Shown: positions 46,899 to 58,028, counted from the stretch's first letter. The stretch: 64,000 bases of DNA from Marinobacter excellens HL-55 (GCA_001314845.1 LJZQ01000019.1:1-64000); one strand, 5' to 3'. Notes: a model not told the origin generated them from the letters alone. Numbers and translations are program-made.

Positions 46899-46904
46899 TA
46901 TAAT
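46899..46904 (+). promoter_or_regulatory. Probable -10 box of mgtE
   Basis: A perfect TATAAT 30 bases before the mgtE ATG. The -35 side (around TTCTCACC) is poor. The implied leader is only about 20-25 bases, too short for a magnesium riboswitch. Confidence 0.45.
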
Positions 46905-46933
46905 GCGAGGGTTTTCTGATCGCAGGTGGTTTC

Positions 46934-48295
46934 ATGACAGATATCCTTGAAAAAAGTCAGGCCCGCCAGCGCCTTCGCTCCCTCAGTGAGGCCCTGGACA
47001 GTGGTGCTCTCAAGCAAGTAGCCCGCATCCTGAACGGCGGTCTGAGCCCAAGCGATATCGCCCACCTGCTCGAATCCTCTCCGCCTCGCCAACGTGCGCT
47101 GCTCTGGAACCTGGTCGACAAACAGCTCGAAGGGGAAGTCCTTCAGTATCTGGGCGACGACATTCGTGGTTATTTCCTGAGCCAACTGAACGCCCAGGAA
47201 CTGGCAGACATCATCGAGGATTTCGAATCCGACGACCTGGCCGACCTGCTCCAGCAATTACCGGACACGGTGATTCAGGAAGTCCTGGACACCATGGACG
47301 ATCAGGACCGGCAGCGGGTAGAGGAAGTACTCGCCTACCCGGAAGACACCGCTGGTGGCCTGATGAACACCGACACCATTACGGTGCGGCCAGACATCAG
47401 TATCGACGTTGTATTGCGTTACCTGCGCCGGCATCGCAGCCTGCCACCGATGACCGACAGCCTGATTGTGGTAAACCGGCGTGACGAGTTTATCGGCATG
47501 TTATCCATTACCCGAATGCTGGTATCCAACCCCGCAGCCACGGTTCGGGAGGTGATGGATACCGACATTGAGCCGATTCATGTCGAACTGTCAGACACCA
47601 AAGTGGCGACGCTGTTCGAGCGCTATGACCTGATCTCGGCGCCGGTTGTAAATGACAGCAACAAGCTGCTCGGCCGAATCACCATCGATGACGTGGTTGA
47701 CGTTATCCGGGAAGATGCCGACCACTCCCTGATGAGCATGGCCGGTCTGGACGAAGACGAAGACACCTTTGCACCGGTCATGAAAACCACTCGCAGGCGT
47801 GCGGTGTGGCTGGGTATTAACCTGCTTACCGCGTTTACCGCCTCGGCGGTGATTGGCCTGTTTGAAGAGACCATTGCCAAGGTAGTCGCGCTGGCCGTGC
47901 TGATGCCGATTGTCGCCAGTATGGGCGGCATCGCCGGCAGCCAGACTCTGACGCTGGTAATTCGTGGTATGGCGGTTGGCCAGATCAGCGGGGCCAACGT
48001 GGGCTGGCTGCTGAATCGTGAGTTTTTGTCGGGCGTGCTTAACGGGCTTTTGTGGGCGGTCGTGGTTGCGGCAGCGGCGATACTCTGGTTTCAGGACTGG
48101 CTGATTGGCGCCATCATCGCCGCAGCACTGATCATTAACCTCGTGGCTGCCGCCCTGGTCGGCACAGTGTTACCCTTGTTCCTGAAATCCAGGAACATTG
48201 ACCCGGCCCTGGCCGGCAGCGTTATTCTGACAACGGTTACCGACGTTGTCGGCTTCATGGCCTTTCTGGGACTGGCCACCATTTTTTACGCCTGA
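46934..48295 (+). CDS. mgtE: Magnesium transporter MgtE
   Basis: A 453-residue MgtE. Cytoplasmic N domain with superhelix (about 1-130), two CBS domains (about 135-260) and five membrane helices (about 285-453). The ion pathway text MPIVASMGGIAGSQTLTLVIRG is canonical, as is ILTTVTDVVGFMAFLGLA. The CBS/N domains act as magnesium sensors that close the channel. The gene is monocistronic or ends with darP 17 bases on. Confidence 0.95.
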   Translation: MTDILEKSQARQRLRSLSEALDSGALKQVARILNGGLSPSDIAHLLESSPPRQRALLWNLVDKQLEGEVLQYLGDDIRGYFLSQLNAQELADIIEDFESDDLADLLQQLPDTVIQEVLDTMDDQDRQRVEEVLAYPEDTAGGLMNTDTITVRPDISIDVVLRYLRRHRSLPPMTDSLIVVNRRDEFIGMLSITRMLVSNPAATVREVMDTDIEPIHVELSDTKVATLFERYDLISAPVVNDSNKLLGRITIDDVVDVIREDADHSLMSMAGLDEDEDTFAPVMKTTRRRAVWLGINLLTAFTASAVIGLFEETIAKVVALAVLMPIVASMGGIAGSQTLTLVIRGMAVGQISGANVGWLLNREFLSGVLNGLLWAVVVAAAAILWFQDWLIGAIIAAALIINLVAAALVGTVLPLFLKSRNIDPALAGSVILTTVTDVVGFMAFLGLATIFYA

Positions 48296-48312
48296 CAGAA
48301 TCGACGATCACA

Positions 48313-48840
48313 ATGACTGACCACACCGACGACGATCAATACCCGGAATATTCCGGCCCCAGCAAGTCTCAACTGAAGCGGGACATGCACGCACTTCAGG
48401 ACCTTGGCAAACGAATGCTGGACCTGAACGACGAGCAGCTGGCGACGCTGGCCGTCAGTGATACTCTGTATCGGGCCATCATGGAATCACGCCGCATTCG
48501 GCAGCGTGAAGCCAAACGTCGGCACCTGCAGTACATCGGCAAAGTCATTCGGCAGGAAACCGATCCAGACGCCCTGAGCCGCGCCATTGATGCCTTCCAC
48601 GCCGGCAGTGAAGAGCACACCCGCCGCCATCACCTGGCAGAGCGCTGGCGTGACCGGATGATTGCCGAGGGGGACAAGGTGGTTGCCGAGTTCATTGGCT
48701 ATTGTCCACTGGCGGATGTTCAGCATCTGCGCAATCTGGTCCGCAATGCGCGCAAAGAAGTCGACAGCCAGAAGAATACCGGTCAGGCCCGAAAGCTGTT
48801 CCGGGCCCTGCGCGAATGGATTGACGATGCAGAGTTGTGA
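48313..48840 (+). CDS. darP: Ribosome-associated protein DarP (YjgA)
   Basis: A 175-residue DUF615/YjgA protein. The N-terminus is acidic (DDDQYPEYSGPSKSQLKRDM), then LQDLGKRMLDLNDEQLATL, RREAKRRHLQYIGKVIRQE-like text and HLRNLVRNARKE. DarP assists late assembly of the 50S ribosomal subunit. It is just behind mgtE and convergent with the amidase gene. Confidence 0.92.
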   Translation: MTDHTDDDQYPEYSGPSKSQLKRDMHALQDLGKRMLDLNDEQLATLAVSDTLYRAIMESRRIRQREAKRRHLQYIGKVIRQETDPDALSRAIDAFHAGSEEHTRRHHLAERWRDRMIAEGDKVVAEFIGYCPLADVQHLRNLVRNARKEVDSQKNTGQARKLFRALREWIDDAEL

Positions 48841-48856
48841 TTCAGAGCTGTAACGC

Positions 48857-48877
48857 CCGGCGCCTCAAAGGCGCCGG
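48857..48877. terminator. GC-rich palindrome between convergent darP and amidase genes
   Basis: CCGGCGCCT-CAA-AGGCGCCGG, a perfect 9-bp stem overlapping the last codons of the amidase gene. No T run follows on either strand, so it is only a candidate two-way terminator. Confidence 0.4.
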
Positions 48878-49689
48878 TGTTGCCAGACCGGCATACGAGC
48901 TCTGAGCTCACGCACGCGCTCGCGATCAAGATCAGCGATCACCAGGCCAGGCCCTTCTTCGATTTCACAGACAACCTTGCCCCAGGGATCACAGATTAGG
49001 CTGTGGCCGTAGGTCTGTCGGCGGGAGCTGTTCTGACCACCCTGCCCCGGAGCGACCACCCAGACTTGGTTTTCAATGGCACGGGCCCGAATCAACGCAT
49101 GCCAATGGGCATCGCCGGTCTGCCAGGTGAAGGCACTGGGCAAACACAGCCAATCGACATCCTGCTCCCTTAACGCTCTGAACAGTTCTGGAAATCGAAG
49201 GTCGTAGCAAATGGCCAATCCCAGCTTGCCCGCAGGCGTATCCACTGTGACCACCTGATCACCTGGCTCGAAGGTATCGGATTCGCGATACACGCCATGG
49301 GAGTCTTCCACCACGGCATCGAACAGATGGACTTTATCGTAACGTGCAACTTCCTGGCCCTGATCGTTGTATACGAGACAGCTTGCCCGCACCCGTTCAG
49401 GGATCTCCGATCCGTCTGGCCGCGTCGCCAACGGCATGGAGCCGCCGACAATCCATAAACCCAGGGCTTTGGCTTGCTCCGACAAAAACCGGCGAATCAC
49501 CGGCTCTGCTCCGGCCTCTTGCTGACCGCACGCCAACATCTGCGCGGTGGCCAGTACCGCAAAATTCTCCGGCAATACGGCCACTCTTGCGCCATCCGCC
49601 GCCGCTTGCTGCAACAGCCGCTGTGCCTCGGCAAGGTTACCTTCGATGTCGTGGCTGCTGACCATCTGGATTGCGGCAACGTGGGTCAT
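48865..49689 (-). CDS. Nitrilase-superfamily amidohydrolase (Nit1/deaminated-glutathione-amidase type)
   Basis: A 274-residue carbon-nitrogen hydrolase. The catalytic triad is visible: Glu41 (LPENFAV), Lys119 (ARYDKVHLFD) and Cys161 (LAICYDLRFPELF). The text resembles the Nit branch that removes deaminated glutathione, though other amidases share it. AAGGAG precedes the ATG. It lies 12 bases after yhdP, last gene of the mreBCD run. Confidence 0.88.
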   Translation of the reverse strand: MTHVAAIQMVSSHDIEGNLAEAQRLLQQAAADGARVAVLPENFAVLATAQMLACGQQEAGAEPVIRRFLSEQAKALGLWIVGGSMPLATRPDGSEIPERVRASCLVYNDQGQEVARYDKVHLFDAVVEDSHGVYRESDTFEPGDQVVTVDTPAGKLGLAICYDLRFPELFRALREQDVDWLCLPSAFTWQTGDAHWHALIRARAIENQVWVVAPGQGGQNSSRRQTYGHSLICDPWGKVVCEIEEGPGLVIADLDRERVRELRARMPVWQHRRL

Positions 49690-49701
49690 CGCTTTACTCC
49701 T

Positions 49702-52700
49702 TTATTCACCGGTATCAAATACCCGACGAAGATCGACTTTCGGGTCACTCCAGCTGCCGGTGACACTGTAGGTGGCACTGGTCAGCTTACTTAAAGGGTC
49801 GCCCAGAATTTTATCCAACACAAACAGCGCACCCCCAATCGGCGCGCTGGCTCCCATCAGTATGGCAGCCAGGGGCAGATTCTGGGTAACCGGCAGCACC
49901 AGAACCAGCCGCATATCCAGGCTTTCGTCCGCCATATTGGTGGTACCGTTAAGCTTGAATGCACCGGACGGGCCAACCAATTGCAGCTCCGGGTCCAGGG
50001 TAACCAATCCGTTCAGAATGACAGCCTTGCCAGAAATCGCATCAAACGCTACACCCCGCTCATACAAGTCGGAGAAATCCAGCCGCAGTCGGCGCCACAA
50101 GGTGTCGGTGTTGAGCAGATTAAAGATCCGGAACAGCTGGGCTGAGCCGCTTTGCTCCATGATCACGCCGTCATCCAGCCGGACACTCACCTGACCACTG
50201 AGCTCGCTCAATGCGATCTCATCCGGCCGGCCGGGCCAGTCCAGATCAAGATTGACGTGAGTTTGCTCATTGTTCAGCGGAATCGGTGCGCCGGTCAGCG
50301 CTTCCAGCTCACGGAGACCGCCACCGGTCAATGCGCCGACAAAACGACTGGTTTCGCGATCATCAACAACGCTCCAGGTCATATCACCCTTGAGCATCAG
50401 CGTCTGCAGTTGCCCCTCGATATCCTGAACGTTCAGCCGGAATGGCTGAGGACGGAGCCGGAACTGCCAGCGCCCGGCACTCTGGTCGCCCAGCATCAAC
50501 TCATCAAGCTTAACGTCGATGTCTGGCCAGCTGCCTATTTTGAGGGCCCGGAACGCCTCCAACTGTTCCTCCAGTGTTAACAGCTCCGAGGCGTTATCCG
50601 AATCGCTGTCGGGCTCGGATCGGGACAGGCTAAGACGCTGCAAATCGACATCAATCACCCCCTCCTCCGGCACCATGAGGCGCCCTTGCACACGCTCAGA
50701 TTCTGTATTGAACACCCACCGATCACCCAGATTCAGGGCATTGATACGGATATCCTCAAGGCTATGTCCGGCCAGGTTCAGGTAGCTGAACTCGAGATCA
50801 AACCCTGAGCGCCTCCACAACAAATCAAAGCCAAGGCGGTCCTGCCAGTCTCCGGATATGCGGATGCCATCGCTGACACCTGGGTCAATCCGGGCTGACA
50901 ACTCGGCGGTTTGCTCCGCCGGCTTTCCGAGCGGTTCGGGCCAGTCCAGCGCCAGTCCGCGCAGATTTGAGCTCACTAGAATACGAGGGGTAGCGGCAGG
51001 CGTCACTTCAAGCTCGGCGGAATAGTCGATGGTGCCGGCCATAGCCAGGGCAAGGTCCTCGCCTGAACCAAGCTCCCTCAGGAATCCAGGCATGGCCAGC
51101 CGGCCCGCCTGACGGACAGACAACGCCCTGCCGCCGGCCTCGTCGCCGAGCATCGTTTGTTCAAACTCAACCGAAATCGGGTGCCCAAGAAAGCGCGCGG
51201 CCAGTGGCTCTCCCGAAAATCCCTCAGTGCTATGGTAAGCAAGGTTGCCCTCAATACCGGTCCAACTGAGTCCCGCTGCCGGATAGTCAACCGCACCGTT
51301 GCTTGTGCTTACGTTGGCCTGCACCTCAGTCTGGGCGTCGCTTTGTAAAGGTATGTCTAGGTTCAAGGCGAGCTCAAACAGGCCGTCAAATTCAAGCCCG
51401 CCCGTAGCACTGCCGGCCATCTCTCCCAGGGGGGTGTTATTCATCCAGAATGGCACGGCACTTCCGCGAACCGGGGCCTCCGCATCCACCTTGATCCGGG
51501 TTGCGGCATCGCCGTCACCCGGTACGACTCTGACTTCGCCTTTGCTGAGATCGAGGCCACCGATGCGACCCTCCTCCAGCGTCACCAGCGTATCGGCATT
51601 GTGAATGTCAACGCGGCCACGGGCAGCTTCAAGCTCGGGCCAAAGCTCGTCGTACCGGATCCTCGCCTGATCAAACTCGTACCACATCGAGGACACAAAC
51701 GATCCCCGGGGAGCGCCAGAATCTATCCGTCCGTGCCCGTAGTAGCGACCGGAGGTGATCTCAGCTTCGGCGATGGCAGAGGTTAACCAGTCATACAAGC
51801 CTTCATCCACCACTTTGGCGGGGATAAAATCGGTCAGCATCGAGGCGTTGCCGTTCTCTACCCCGACGCTCAAACCCAGGTTGTCCTCACCAAACTTGTC
51901 CAGCCGGAGATCGAAGGCCCCGGTCAGCAGTGTCTGTTCACCATAGGCAAACGTCAGGTCATCGGAGAACACCCGGGTGATGGGGCCCGCCAACTCCCAG
52001 GCCACGGTGCCGGTGATTGTGTTCAGCACCCAGTCGGTCAGAAACAACCCCGGGAACCCGAGGTTTGAAGGCTGCACTGTGTCCAAGGTGACATAGCCCC
52101 GATCTGCGCTCATCAGGATTGTGCCATGAAGGCCACTGGCGGAGGGCGCCCCCTGAGCGGCCTGAACCGAGACATCGCGCAGGCGCGCGGATAACTCAAA
52201 GCTGGCGGTGTCTTCCGGTAAGGTGAGAATCACATCGTCCAGATAGCCGGCGGGCCGATACTGCGTCAAGGCACGGTTACCCACCTCTGGCAGTAACGGA
52301 ATGGCCTGCACCAGCCGCCGGATCGGCGCCAGGGGCAAACCGTCTGCGATCAGCACATGGCCGTCCGCGCCGGGCTCAATCCGCAGCCCAAAGGGCTCTA
52401 CCCGGTCGCCCACCCACTGCCACCGCAACTGCTGTAACTGGAGCGGCGCGTCTTTTCGCCAGCCAAACCTGGCCTGGATATCCTCCAAGGGCGCCAGCGA
52501 CTGCTGATCCACGCCAAGCTGCAGGTAGGGTGTATGGACAGAGCCCTGAATCTGCTCGATCTCACCATGGCGGAAGGTCAACCAGGCCCGACCACCCAAA
52601 TCAAAACCTTCCACTCGCACACCGCGCCAGTTCAGGTCATCAATCAGGCCATCGAATAACCGTCCAGAGTCCACGTCCAGGTAGAGCTGGCCAGTAAACT

Positions 52701-53433
52701 CACCCCGGAAAAAGTGTTGGCCCACCAAGGCAAAACTGGCTAGCTGGGTTGATGTTCCCGGCTGCATCGCACGGCCGGAAGCCTGAAACAGGCCCCGCCG
52801 GTAGATCAGGTCCAGCCGGGGAATATCCATTTCCCGCAGGTTGCCCGAGCCATTATCGATGGCAAGGCTGATTCTGGTCATCATTACTCGAGGGTCTGAC
52901 AGCCAGCGGCCCGCCAGCTTCACCCAGGACTGCAGATCCTGTCCTCCCGGGTGAGTCAGGTCGCTCAATTCATCCGGAGGATCAAGCACGTCAAGCCCGG
53001 CTCGACGGGTCAGTGTCAGTGACAATCCGTCGGCTTCGAAATCTTCAAACACCAGCCGAAACCGCGCAAGTGACGACAGGAAGTCCAGACGCAGGCGCAG
53101 ATGCTCAAGCTCAGCGATGGCTGCTCCGGTGTCAGGATGACGAAGGGTAAGGTCGGTTACGGTCACCGCAGGGTCAAGCCAGTGCCAGCGAGAAGACAGC
53201 TGCCCGACCTGCACTGCCAGCCCGGTGCGGTCTGACAGCATGGCTGAGATGTCATCGGAATAGCGGTCAATATGGCTGGTCAGCTGGCGACCAAGCCCGA
53301 CATAGAGAGCAAACACCACCAGAATGGCAAAAATGAACCACCAGACCACGGTTGCCAGATACCCAAGCGCCCTGGTCAGCTTACCCGCTGACTGATCAGT
53401 CGCTTGGTCTGGTGAATGCTCACGGCCTTGCAT
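49702..53433 (-). CDS. yhdP: YhdP family AsmA-like lipid-transport protein
   Basis: A 1243-residue protein with one N-terminal membrane helix (about 27-50, LGYLATVVWWFIFAILVVFA) and a very long periplasmic part of repeating beta strands, the bridge-like groove of AsmA-type proteins. In enterics YhdP helps carry phospholipids to the outer membrane. The C-terminal segment (TNMADESLDMRLVLVLPVTQ, SATYSVTGSWSDPKV) matches the DUF3971/AsmA_2 end. Located after rng, as in E. coli. Confidence 0.92.
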   Translation of the reverse strand: MQGREHSPDQATDQSAGKLTRALGYLATVVWWFIFAILVVFALYVGLGRQLTSHIDRYSDDISAMLSDRTGLAVQVGQLSSRWHWLDPAVTVTDLTLRHPDTGAAIAELEHLRLRLDFLSSLARFRLVFEDFEADGLSLTLTRRAGLDVLDPPDELSDLTHPGGQDLQSWVKLAGRWLSDPRVMMTRISLAIDNGSGNLREMDIPRLDLIYRRGLFQASGRAMQPGTSTQLASFALVGQHFFRGEFTGQLYLDVDSGRLFDGLIDDLNWRGVRVEGFDLGGRAWLTFRHGEIEQIQGSVHTPYLQLGVDQQSLAPLEDIQARFGWRKDAPLQLQQLRWQWVGDRVEPFGLRIEPGADGHVLIADGLPLAPIRRLVQAIPLLPEVGNRALTQYRPAGYLDDVILTLPEDTASFELSARLRDVSVQAAQGAPSASGLHGTILMSADRGYVTLDTVQPSNLGFPGLFLTDWVLNTITGTVAWELAGPITRVFSDDLTFAYGEQTLLTGAFDLRLDKFGEDNLGLSVGVENGNASMLTDFIPAKVVDEGLYDWLTSAIAEAEITSGRYYGHGRIDSGAPRGSFVSSMWYEFDQARIRYDELWPELEAARGRVDIHNADTLVTLEEGRIGGLDLSKGEVRVVPGDGDAATRIKVDAEAPVRGSAVPFWMNNTPLGEMAGSATGGLEFDGLFELALNLDIPLQSDAQTEVQANVSTSNGAVDYPAAGLSWTGIEGNLAYHSTEGFSGEPLAARFLGHPISVEFEQTMLGDEAGGRALSVRQAGRLAMPGFLRELGSGEDLALAMAGTIDYSAELEVTPAATPRILVSSNLRGLALDWPEPLGKPAEQTAELSARIDPGVSDGIRISGDWQDRLGFDLLWRRSGFDLEFSYLNLAGHSLEDIRINALNLGDRWVFNTESERVQGRLMVPEEGVIDVDLQRLSLSRSEPDSDSDNASELLTLEEQLEAFRALKIGSWPDIDVKLDELMLGDQSAGRWQFRLRPQPFRLNVQDIEGQLQTLMLKGDMTWSVVDDRETSRFVGALTGGGLRELEALTGAPIPLNNEQTHVNLDLDWPGRPDEIALSELSGQVSVRLDDGVIMEQSGSAQLFRIFNLLNTDTLWRRLRLDFSDLYERGVAFDAISGKAVILNGLVTLDPELQLVGPSGAFKLNGTTNMADESLDMRLVLVLPVTQNLPLAAILMGASAPIGGALFVLDKILGDPLSKLTSATYSVTGSWSDPKVDLRRVFDTGE

Positions 53434-53472
53434 AGATCAGATAACTCCGCAGACAGGTCCGATCAGAGGGCG

Positions 53473-54957
53473 TCAGAGCAAGACCACATCGTATTGCTCC
53501 TGACTGTAAAACGGTTCAACCTGAAAACGAATGGTTTTGCTGATAAAGGTTTCGAGGTCCGCCACGTTGTCGGATTCTTCATCCAGCAGGCGATCAACCA
53601 CATTCTGGGAAGCCATCACCAGATAATTTTCGGCTTCGTACGCGCGATTCACCCTGAGGATCTCCCGAAAGATCTCATAACACACGGTTTCTGCCGTTTT
53701 CAGAAAACCGCGGCCATCACAGATCGGGCAAGGCTCACACAGCACCTGGCCCAGGCTTTCGGTGGTGCGCTTGCGAGTCATTTCAACCAGACCCAGTTCA
53801 GACACACCGGTGATCTTGGTTTTTGCGTGATCCCTCTCGAGCATTTTCTCCAGCATCCGGTGCACCTGGCGCTGGTGTTCGGGGTCGTCCATGTCGATAA
53901 AATCGATGATGATGATACCGCCGAGATTGCGTAGCCGAAGTTGCCGGCTAATGGCGCGGGCGGCCTCAAGGTTGGTCTTGAAGATGGTCTCTTCAAGGTT
54001 CCGGTGCCCGACAAAGGCACCGGTATTAATGTCGATGGTCGTCATCGCTTCAGTTTGATCGATGATTACGTAGCCACCGGACTTCAGTTGCACTTTACGA
54101 CTGAGGGCTTTCTGGATTTCATCTTCCACGGAATACAGGTCAAAGATGGGACGCTCACCCGGATAGTATTCAACCTTATCCGCGAACTCCGTGACAAACT
54201 CCCTCACGAACTCCATCACTCGCTGATAGCTTTCCCGGCTGTCGATGCGGACCTTCTCAGTCTGTGGCCGGATAAGGTCGCGAATGGTCCGTATAAACAA
54301 CGGCAGATCCTGATACACTACCGAGGGCGCCGACGCATTGCCCATCCGCTCGTGAATTGACTGACTTAGCCGGTGCAGGTACTTCATGTCGCCAACCAGA
54401 TCATCTTCTGCGGCAGCTTCAGCCGCGGTCCGGATGATGTAACCTCCCTGAACATCGTCTTTTTCAGCGGCAGCCGCTTGTTCAATGACAGACTTCAGGC
54501 GGGCACGCTCATTCTCGTCTTCTATCCGCTGCGAAATACCGATATGGCTGACGCCGGGCATGAACACAAGATAACGGGACGGTATGGAGAGCTGGGTGGT
54601 CAGGCGAGCGCCCTTGGTGCCTATCGGGTCCTTGGTCACCTGAACCACCAGCGACTGGCCTTCCCGGAGCAAGGTGCGAATATCCGGCACGGTCTTTGGA
54701 GCCTCGGCAACGTCTGCGGCGGCAGACTGACTGGGCACAACATCAGAAGCATGAATGAACGCTGCCCGCTCCAGACCAATATCAACGAAGGCGGCCTCCA
54801 TTCCCGGCAGCACCCGGACAACCTTGCCTTTATAGATGTTACCGACAATACCTTTGCGACTGGTCCGCTCGATGTAGGCTTCCTGAAGCATTCCGTTCTC
54901 GACCAAGGCGACCCGGGTCTCAACCGGGGTGACGTTGATCAGGATTTCTTCACTCAT
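53473..54957 (-). CDS. rng: Ribonuclease G
   Basis: A 494-residue endoribonuclease. S1 domain at about 35-125 (GNIYKGKVVRVLPGMEAAFV), catalytic aspartates at Asp309 (TIDINTGAF) and Asp352 (IIIDFIDMDD), and the zinc-link CPIC near 413. It processes the 5' end of 16S rRNA and decays mRNAs. The long C-terminal scaffold of RNase E is absent. Its ATG overlaps the maf stop (ATGA). Confidence 0.95.
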   Translation of the reverse strand: MSEEILINVTPVETRVALVENGMLQEAYIERTSRKGIVGNIYKGKVVRVLPGMEAAFVDIGLERAAFIHASDVVPSQSAAADVAEAPKTVPDIRTLLREGQSLVVQVTKDPIGTKGARLTTQLSIPSRYLVFMPGVSHIGISQRIEDENERARLKSVIEQAAAAEKDDVQGGYIIRTAAEAAAEDDLVGDMKYLHRLSQSIHERMGNASAPSVVYQDLPLFIRTIRDLIRPQTEKVRIDSRESYQRVMEFVREFVTEFADKVEYYPGERPIFDLYSVEDEIQKALSRKVQLKSGGYVIIDQTEAMTTIDINTGAFVGHRNLEETIFKTNLEAARAISRQLRLRNLGGIIIIDFIDMDDPEHQRQVHRMLEKMLERDHAKTKITGVSELGLVEMTRKRTTESLGQVLCEPCPICDGRGFLKTAETVCYEIFREILRVNRAYEAENYLVMASQNVVDRLLDEESDNVADLETFISKTIRFQVEPFYSQEQYDVVLL

Positions 54958-55556
54958 GTTTGGCTCTCCTTACTGCGCGGCCAGCTCTGCCAGACCGGAT
55001 GGCCAGCGTCTGCCAGTAACTCTGCGGTCTCCTGCAAGGGCAACCCCACTACGGCGCTATAGCTGCCCTTCAGTTCACTGACAAAGATACCACCCAGGCC
55101 CTGGATACCGTAACTTCCGGCCTTATCCATGGGTTCACCGCTGGCGACATACCGTTTGATTTCCGCTTCAGATAACACCCTGAAGCTGACACTGGTGATG
55201 ACCAGACAGGACTTACAGTGCGCGCCCTGCGCCAACGCCACTGCCGTCATGACCTGATGGCTGCGGCCAGACAATCGTGTCAGCATGGATTCTGCCTCGG
55301 CCTGAGATTCCGGCTTGCCGAGGATCTCACCGTCCACAACCACCGAAGTATCCGAGCCAAGGGCAAGACTTGCAGCGTTCTGAGTCGCCACCCGCAACGC
55401 TTTTTCCCGGGCAAGGCGCTCAACGTAGTGCTCTGCGGATTCACCCGAAAGCACGGTTTCGTCGATATCCGCCGGTTGCACGCGAAACACCAAACCAATC
55501 TGTTCCAGCAGCTCAGCCCGGCGTGGGGATGCGGATGCAAGGATCAACGGTGTCAT
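54954..55556 (-). CDS. yhdE: Maf-family nucleoside triphosphate pyrophosphatase
   Basis: A 200-residue Maf protein that hydrolyses dTTP/UTP and modified nucleotides. Motifs: LASASPRRAELL, SGESAEHYVERLAREKA, GSDTSVVVDGEILGKPES, MDKAGSYGIQGLGG. ATG 55556 is chosen; GTG codons just upstream overlap the mreD stop. The gene lies between mreD and rng, as in E. coli. Confidence 0.93.
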   Translation of the reverse strand: MTPLILASASPRRAELLEQIGLVFRVQPADIDETVLSGESAEHYVERLAREKALRVATQNAASLALGSDTSVVVDGEILGKPESQAEAESMLTRLSGRSHQVMTAVALAQGAHCKSCLVITSVSFRVLSEAEIKRYVASGEPMDKAGSYGIQGLGGIFVSELKGSYSAVVGLPLQETAELLADAGHPVWQSWPRSKESQT

Positions 55557-55561
55557 CACCA

Positions 55562-56038
55562 CTACCCCAGTTGCCGGTTCAGGCGATCAAGCAAACCGCA
55601 CACCAAAGGCCAGGCAACGGCGCTGGTCAGCGCCGGCCATAGATAGCTGAACCCGGCCGAATCCGCTCCCAACATCTGCTTGATAAAATGCACCAGCATC
55701 TGATTGATACCCAACAGCAAGAACACCAACAGACACTGCTGCGGCAGTGGATACATCCGCAGGCGCTGGTGGATGGTCAATACAAGAAAAGCGATCAGCG
55801 CCATACCAAGCGCATTGGTACCCATCGGCGTGGCTTCCAGCACATCGAGCAAAAGCCCAAGGCACCAGGCCATCAGGATTCCAAATTGGGCAGGTGCCCG
55901 AAAAGTCCAGTAGAACACCACTAGCCCCAGCCATTCAGGCCGGAATTCAAACCAGCCTACCGGGAACAGCGAAATGCTCAGAACCAGCGCCAGAACAACG
56001 GTGATAAAAAACAGCGGGTAGCTGATCACTGACAACAT
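55562..56038 (-). CDS. mreD: Rod-shape protein MreD
   Basis: A 158-residue inner-membrane protein with about five helices (ISYPLFFITVVLALVLSISL, EWLGLVVFYWTFRAPAQFGI, LALIDLLEATPMGTNALGM-like). GLLLDVLEATPMGTNALG is the family hallmark. Works with MreC and the elongasome. Start codon shares one base with the mreC stop. Confidence 0.93.
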   Translation of the reverse strand: MLSVISYPLFFITVVLALVLSISLFPVGWFEFRPEWLGLVVFYWTFRAPAQFGILMAWCLGLLLDVLEATPMGTNALGMALIAFLVLTIHQRLRMYPLPQQCLLVFLLLGINQMLVHFIKQMLGADSAGFSYLWPALTSAVAWPLVCGLLDRLNRQLG

Positions 56039-56913
56039 CAGTTGGCTCCCTCTTCAATCTCAGCCGGCAAGCCACCCTCAGCGCGGTCTCGGGTCTCCGG
56101 CTGAAATACCACCAACACCATCCGGCTCTGGTTCAGTCGGGCCTTGGGCACGGCGCGAATGGTCACGAAGGGCTCTCCGGGCTCTTTCGTAATCTGGCTG
56201 ACTTCGGCGACCGGGTAGCCCCGCGGGAAGCGCCCCCCCAGCCCGGAGCTGACCAGCGTATCGCCCTCGCGGATATCAGCGGTATCGGGCACGTGCACCA
56301 GATCCAGCTCGCTGGCCTCGCCGTTACCAAGCAGTACCGACCGCAAGCCATTCCTGACCACTTCAACCGGGACCGCGTGACTGCTATCAGACACCAGCAA
56401 GACCCGAGAGGTGAACTGACCCGTCTGAATGACCTGCCCCATCAACCCTTCAGCGTCCAGCACCGCCTGCCCCCGGCTCACGCCGTCGCTGTCGCCTTTG
56501 TTGATGATAATTTCGTGGGAAAACGGATCTGGCGAAACGCCCACCACTTCACCCACAATAACCCGGTCATCAAGCACCTCAGAGGAGTTCAGCAAGCGAC
56601 GCAGTTCATTGTTTTCGGAGGCAAGGGCGGCGTATTTGAGCGCACGACGCTCGAGAATCAACATTCGGGCTTTCAGTTCTACGTTTTCACTCTGCAAGTC
56701 ATCCCTGCTGACAAACAGGCCGGAAAACCAATCACTGAAGCGATAGGGTGCATTGCCCAGCCAGTATACCGGTGCGAGACCGGTCGACAGGGCACTGCGT
56801 ACAGGAGTGAGTTTATCAAAACGGGCATCGGCAGCGATTAACGCTGCCGATATCAGAATCACAAGAAGCAGTCTGAAGCCGGGAACCGGCCCCTGGACAA
56901 AGATGGTCTTAAT
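56038..56913 (-). CDS. mreC: Rod-shape protein MreC, apparent ATT start codon
   Basis: A periplasmic scaffold of the elongasome. One N-terminal helix, a coiled coil (about 75-110, VELKARMLILERRALKYAAL) and the beta-domain (VIVGEVVGVSPDPFSHEIII). The frame has no ATG, GTG or TTG that keeps the whole N-terminus: the family-like start KTIFVQGPVPGFRLLLVILI begins right after ATT 56913, which has GGGAGG 8 bases upstream. The first GTG (56862) would cut the membrane helix in half and lacks a ribosome site. Length from ATT is 291 residues. Confidence 0.9.
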   Translation of the reverse strand: MKTIFVQGPVPGFRLLLVILISAALIAADARFDKLTPVRSALSTGLAPVYWLGNAPYRFSDWFSGLFVSRDDLQSENVELKARMLILERRALKYAALASENNELRRLLNSSEVLDDRVIVGEVVGVSPDPFSHEIIINKGDSDGVSRGQAVLDAEGLMGQVIQTGQFTSRVLLVSDSSHAVPVEVVRNGLRSVLLGNGEASELDLVHVPDTADIREGDTLVSSGLGGRFPRGYPVAEVSQITKEPGEPFVTIRAVPKARLNQSRMVLVVFQPETRDRAEGGLPAEIEEGAN

Positions 56914-56933
56914 GGCAAAATCCTCCCACGGGA

Positions 56934-58028
<1,095 letters not shown>

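Noticed and set aside
46860..46933. Magnesium riboswitch ahead of mgtE
   Set aside because: The likely -10 box is only 30 bases from the start codon, leaving no room for an M-box.
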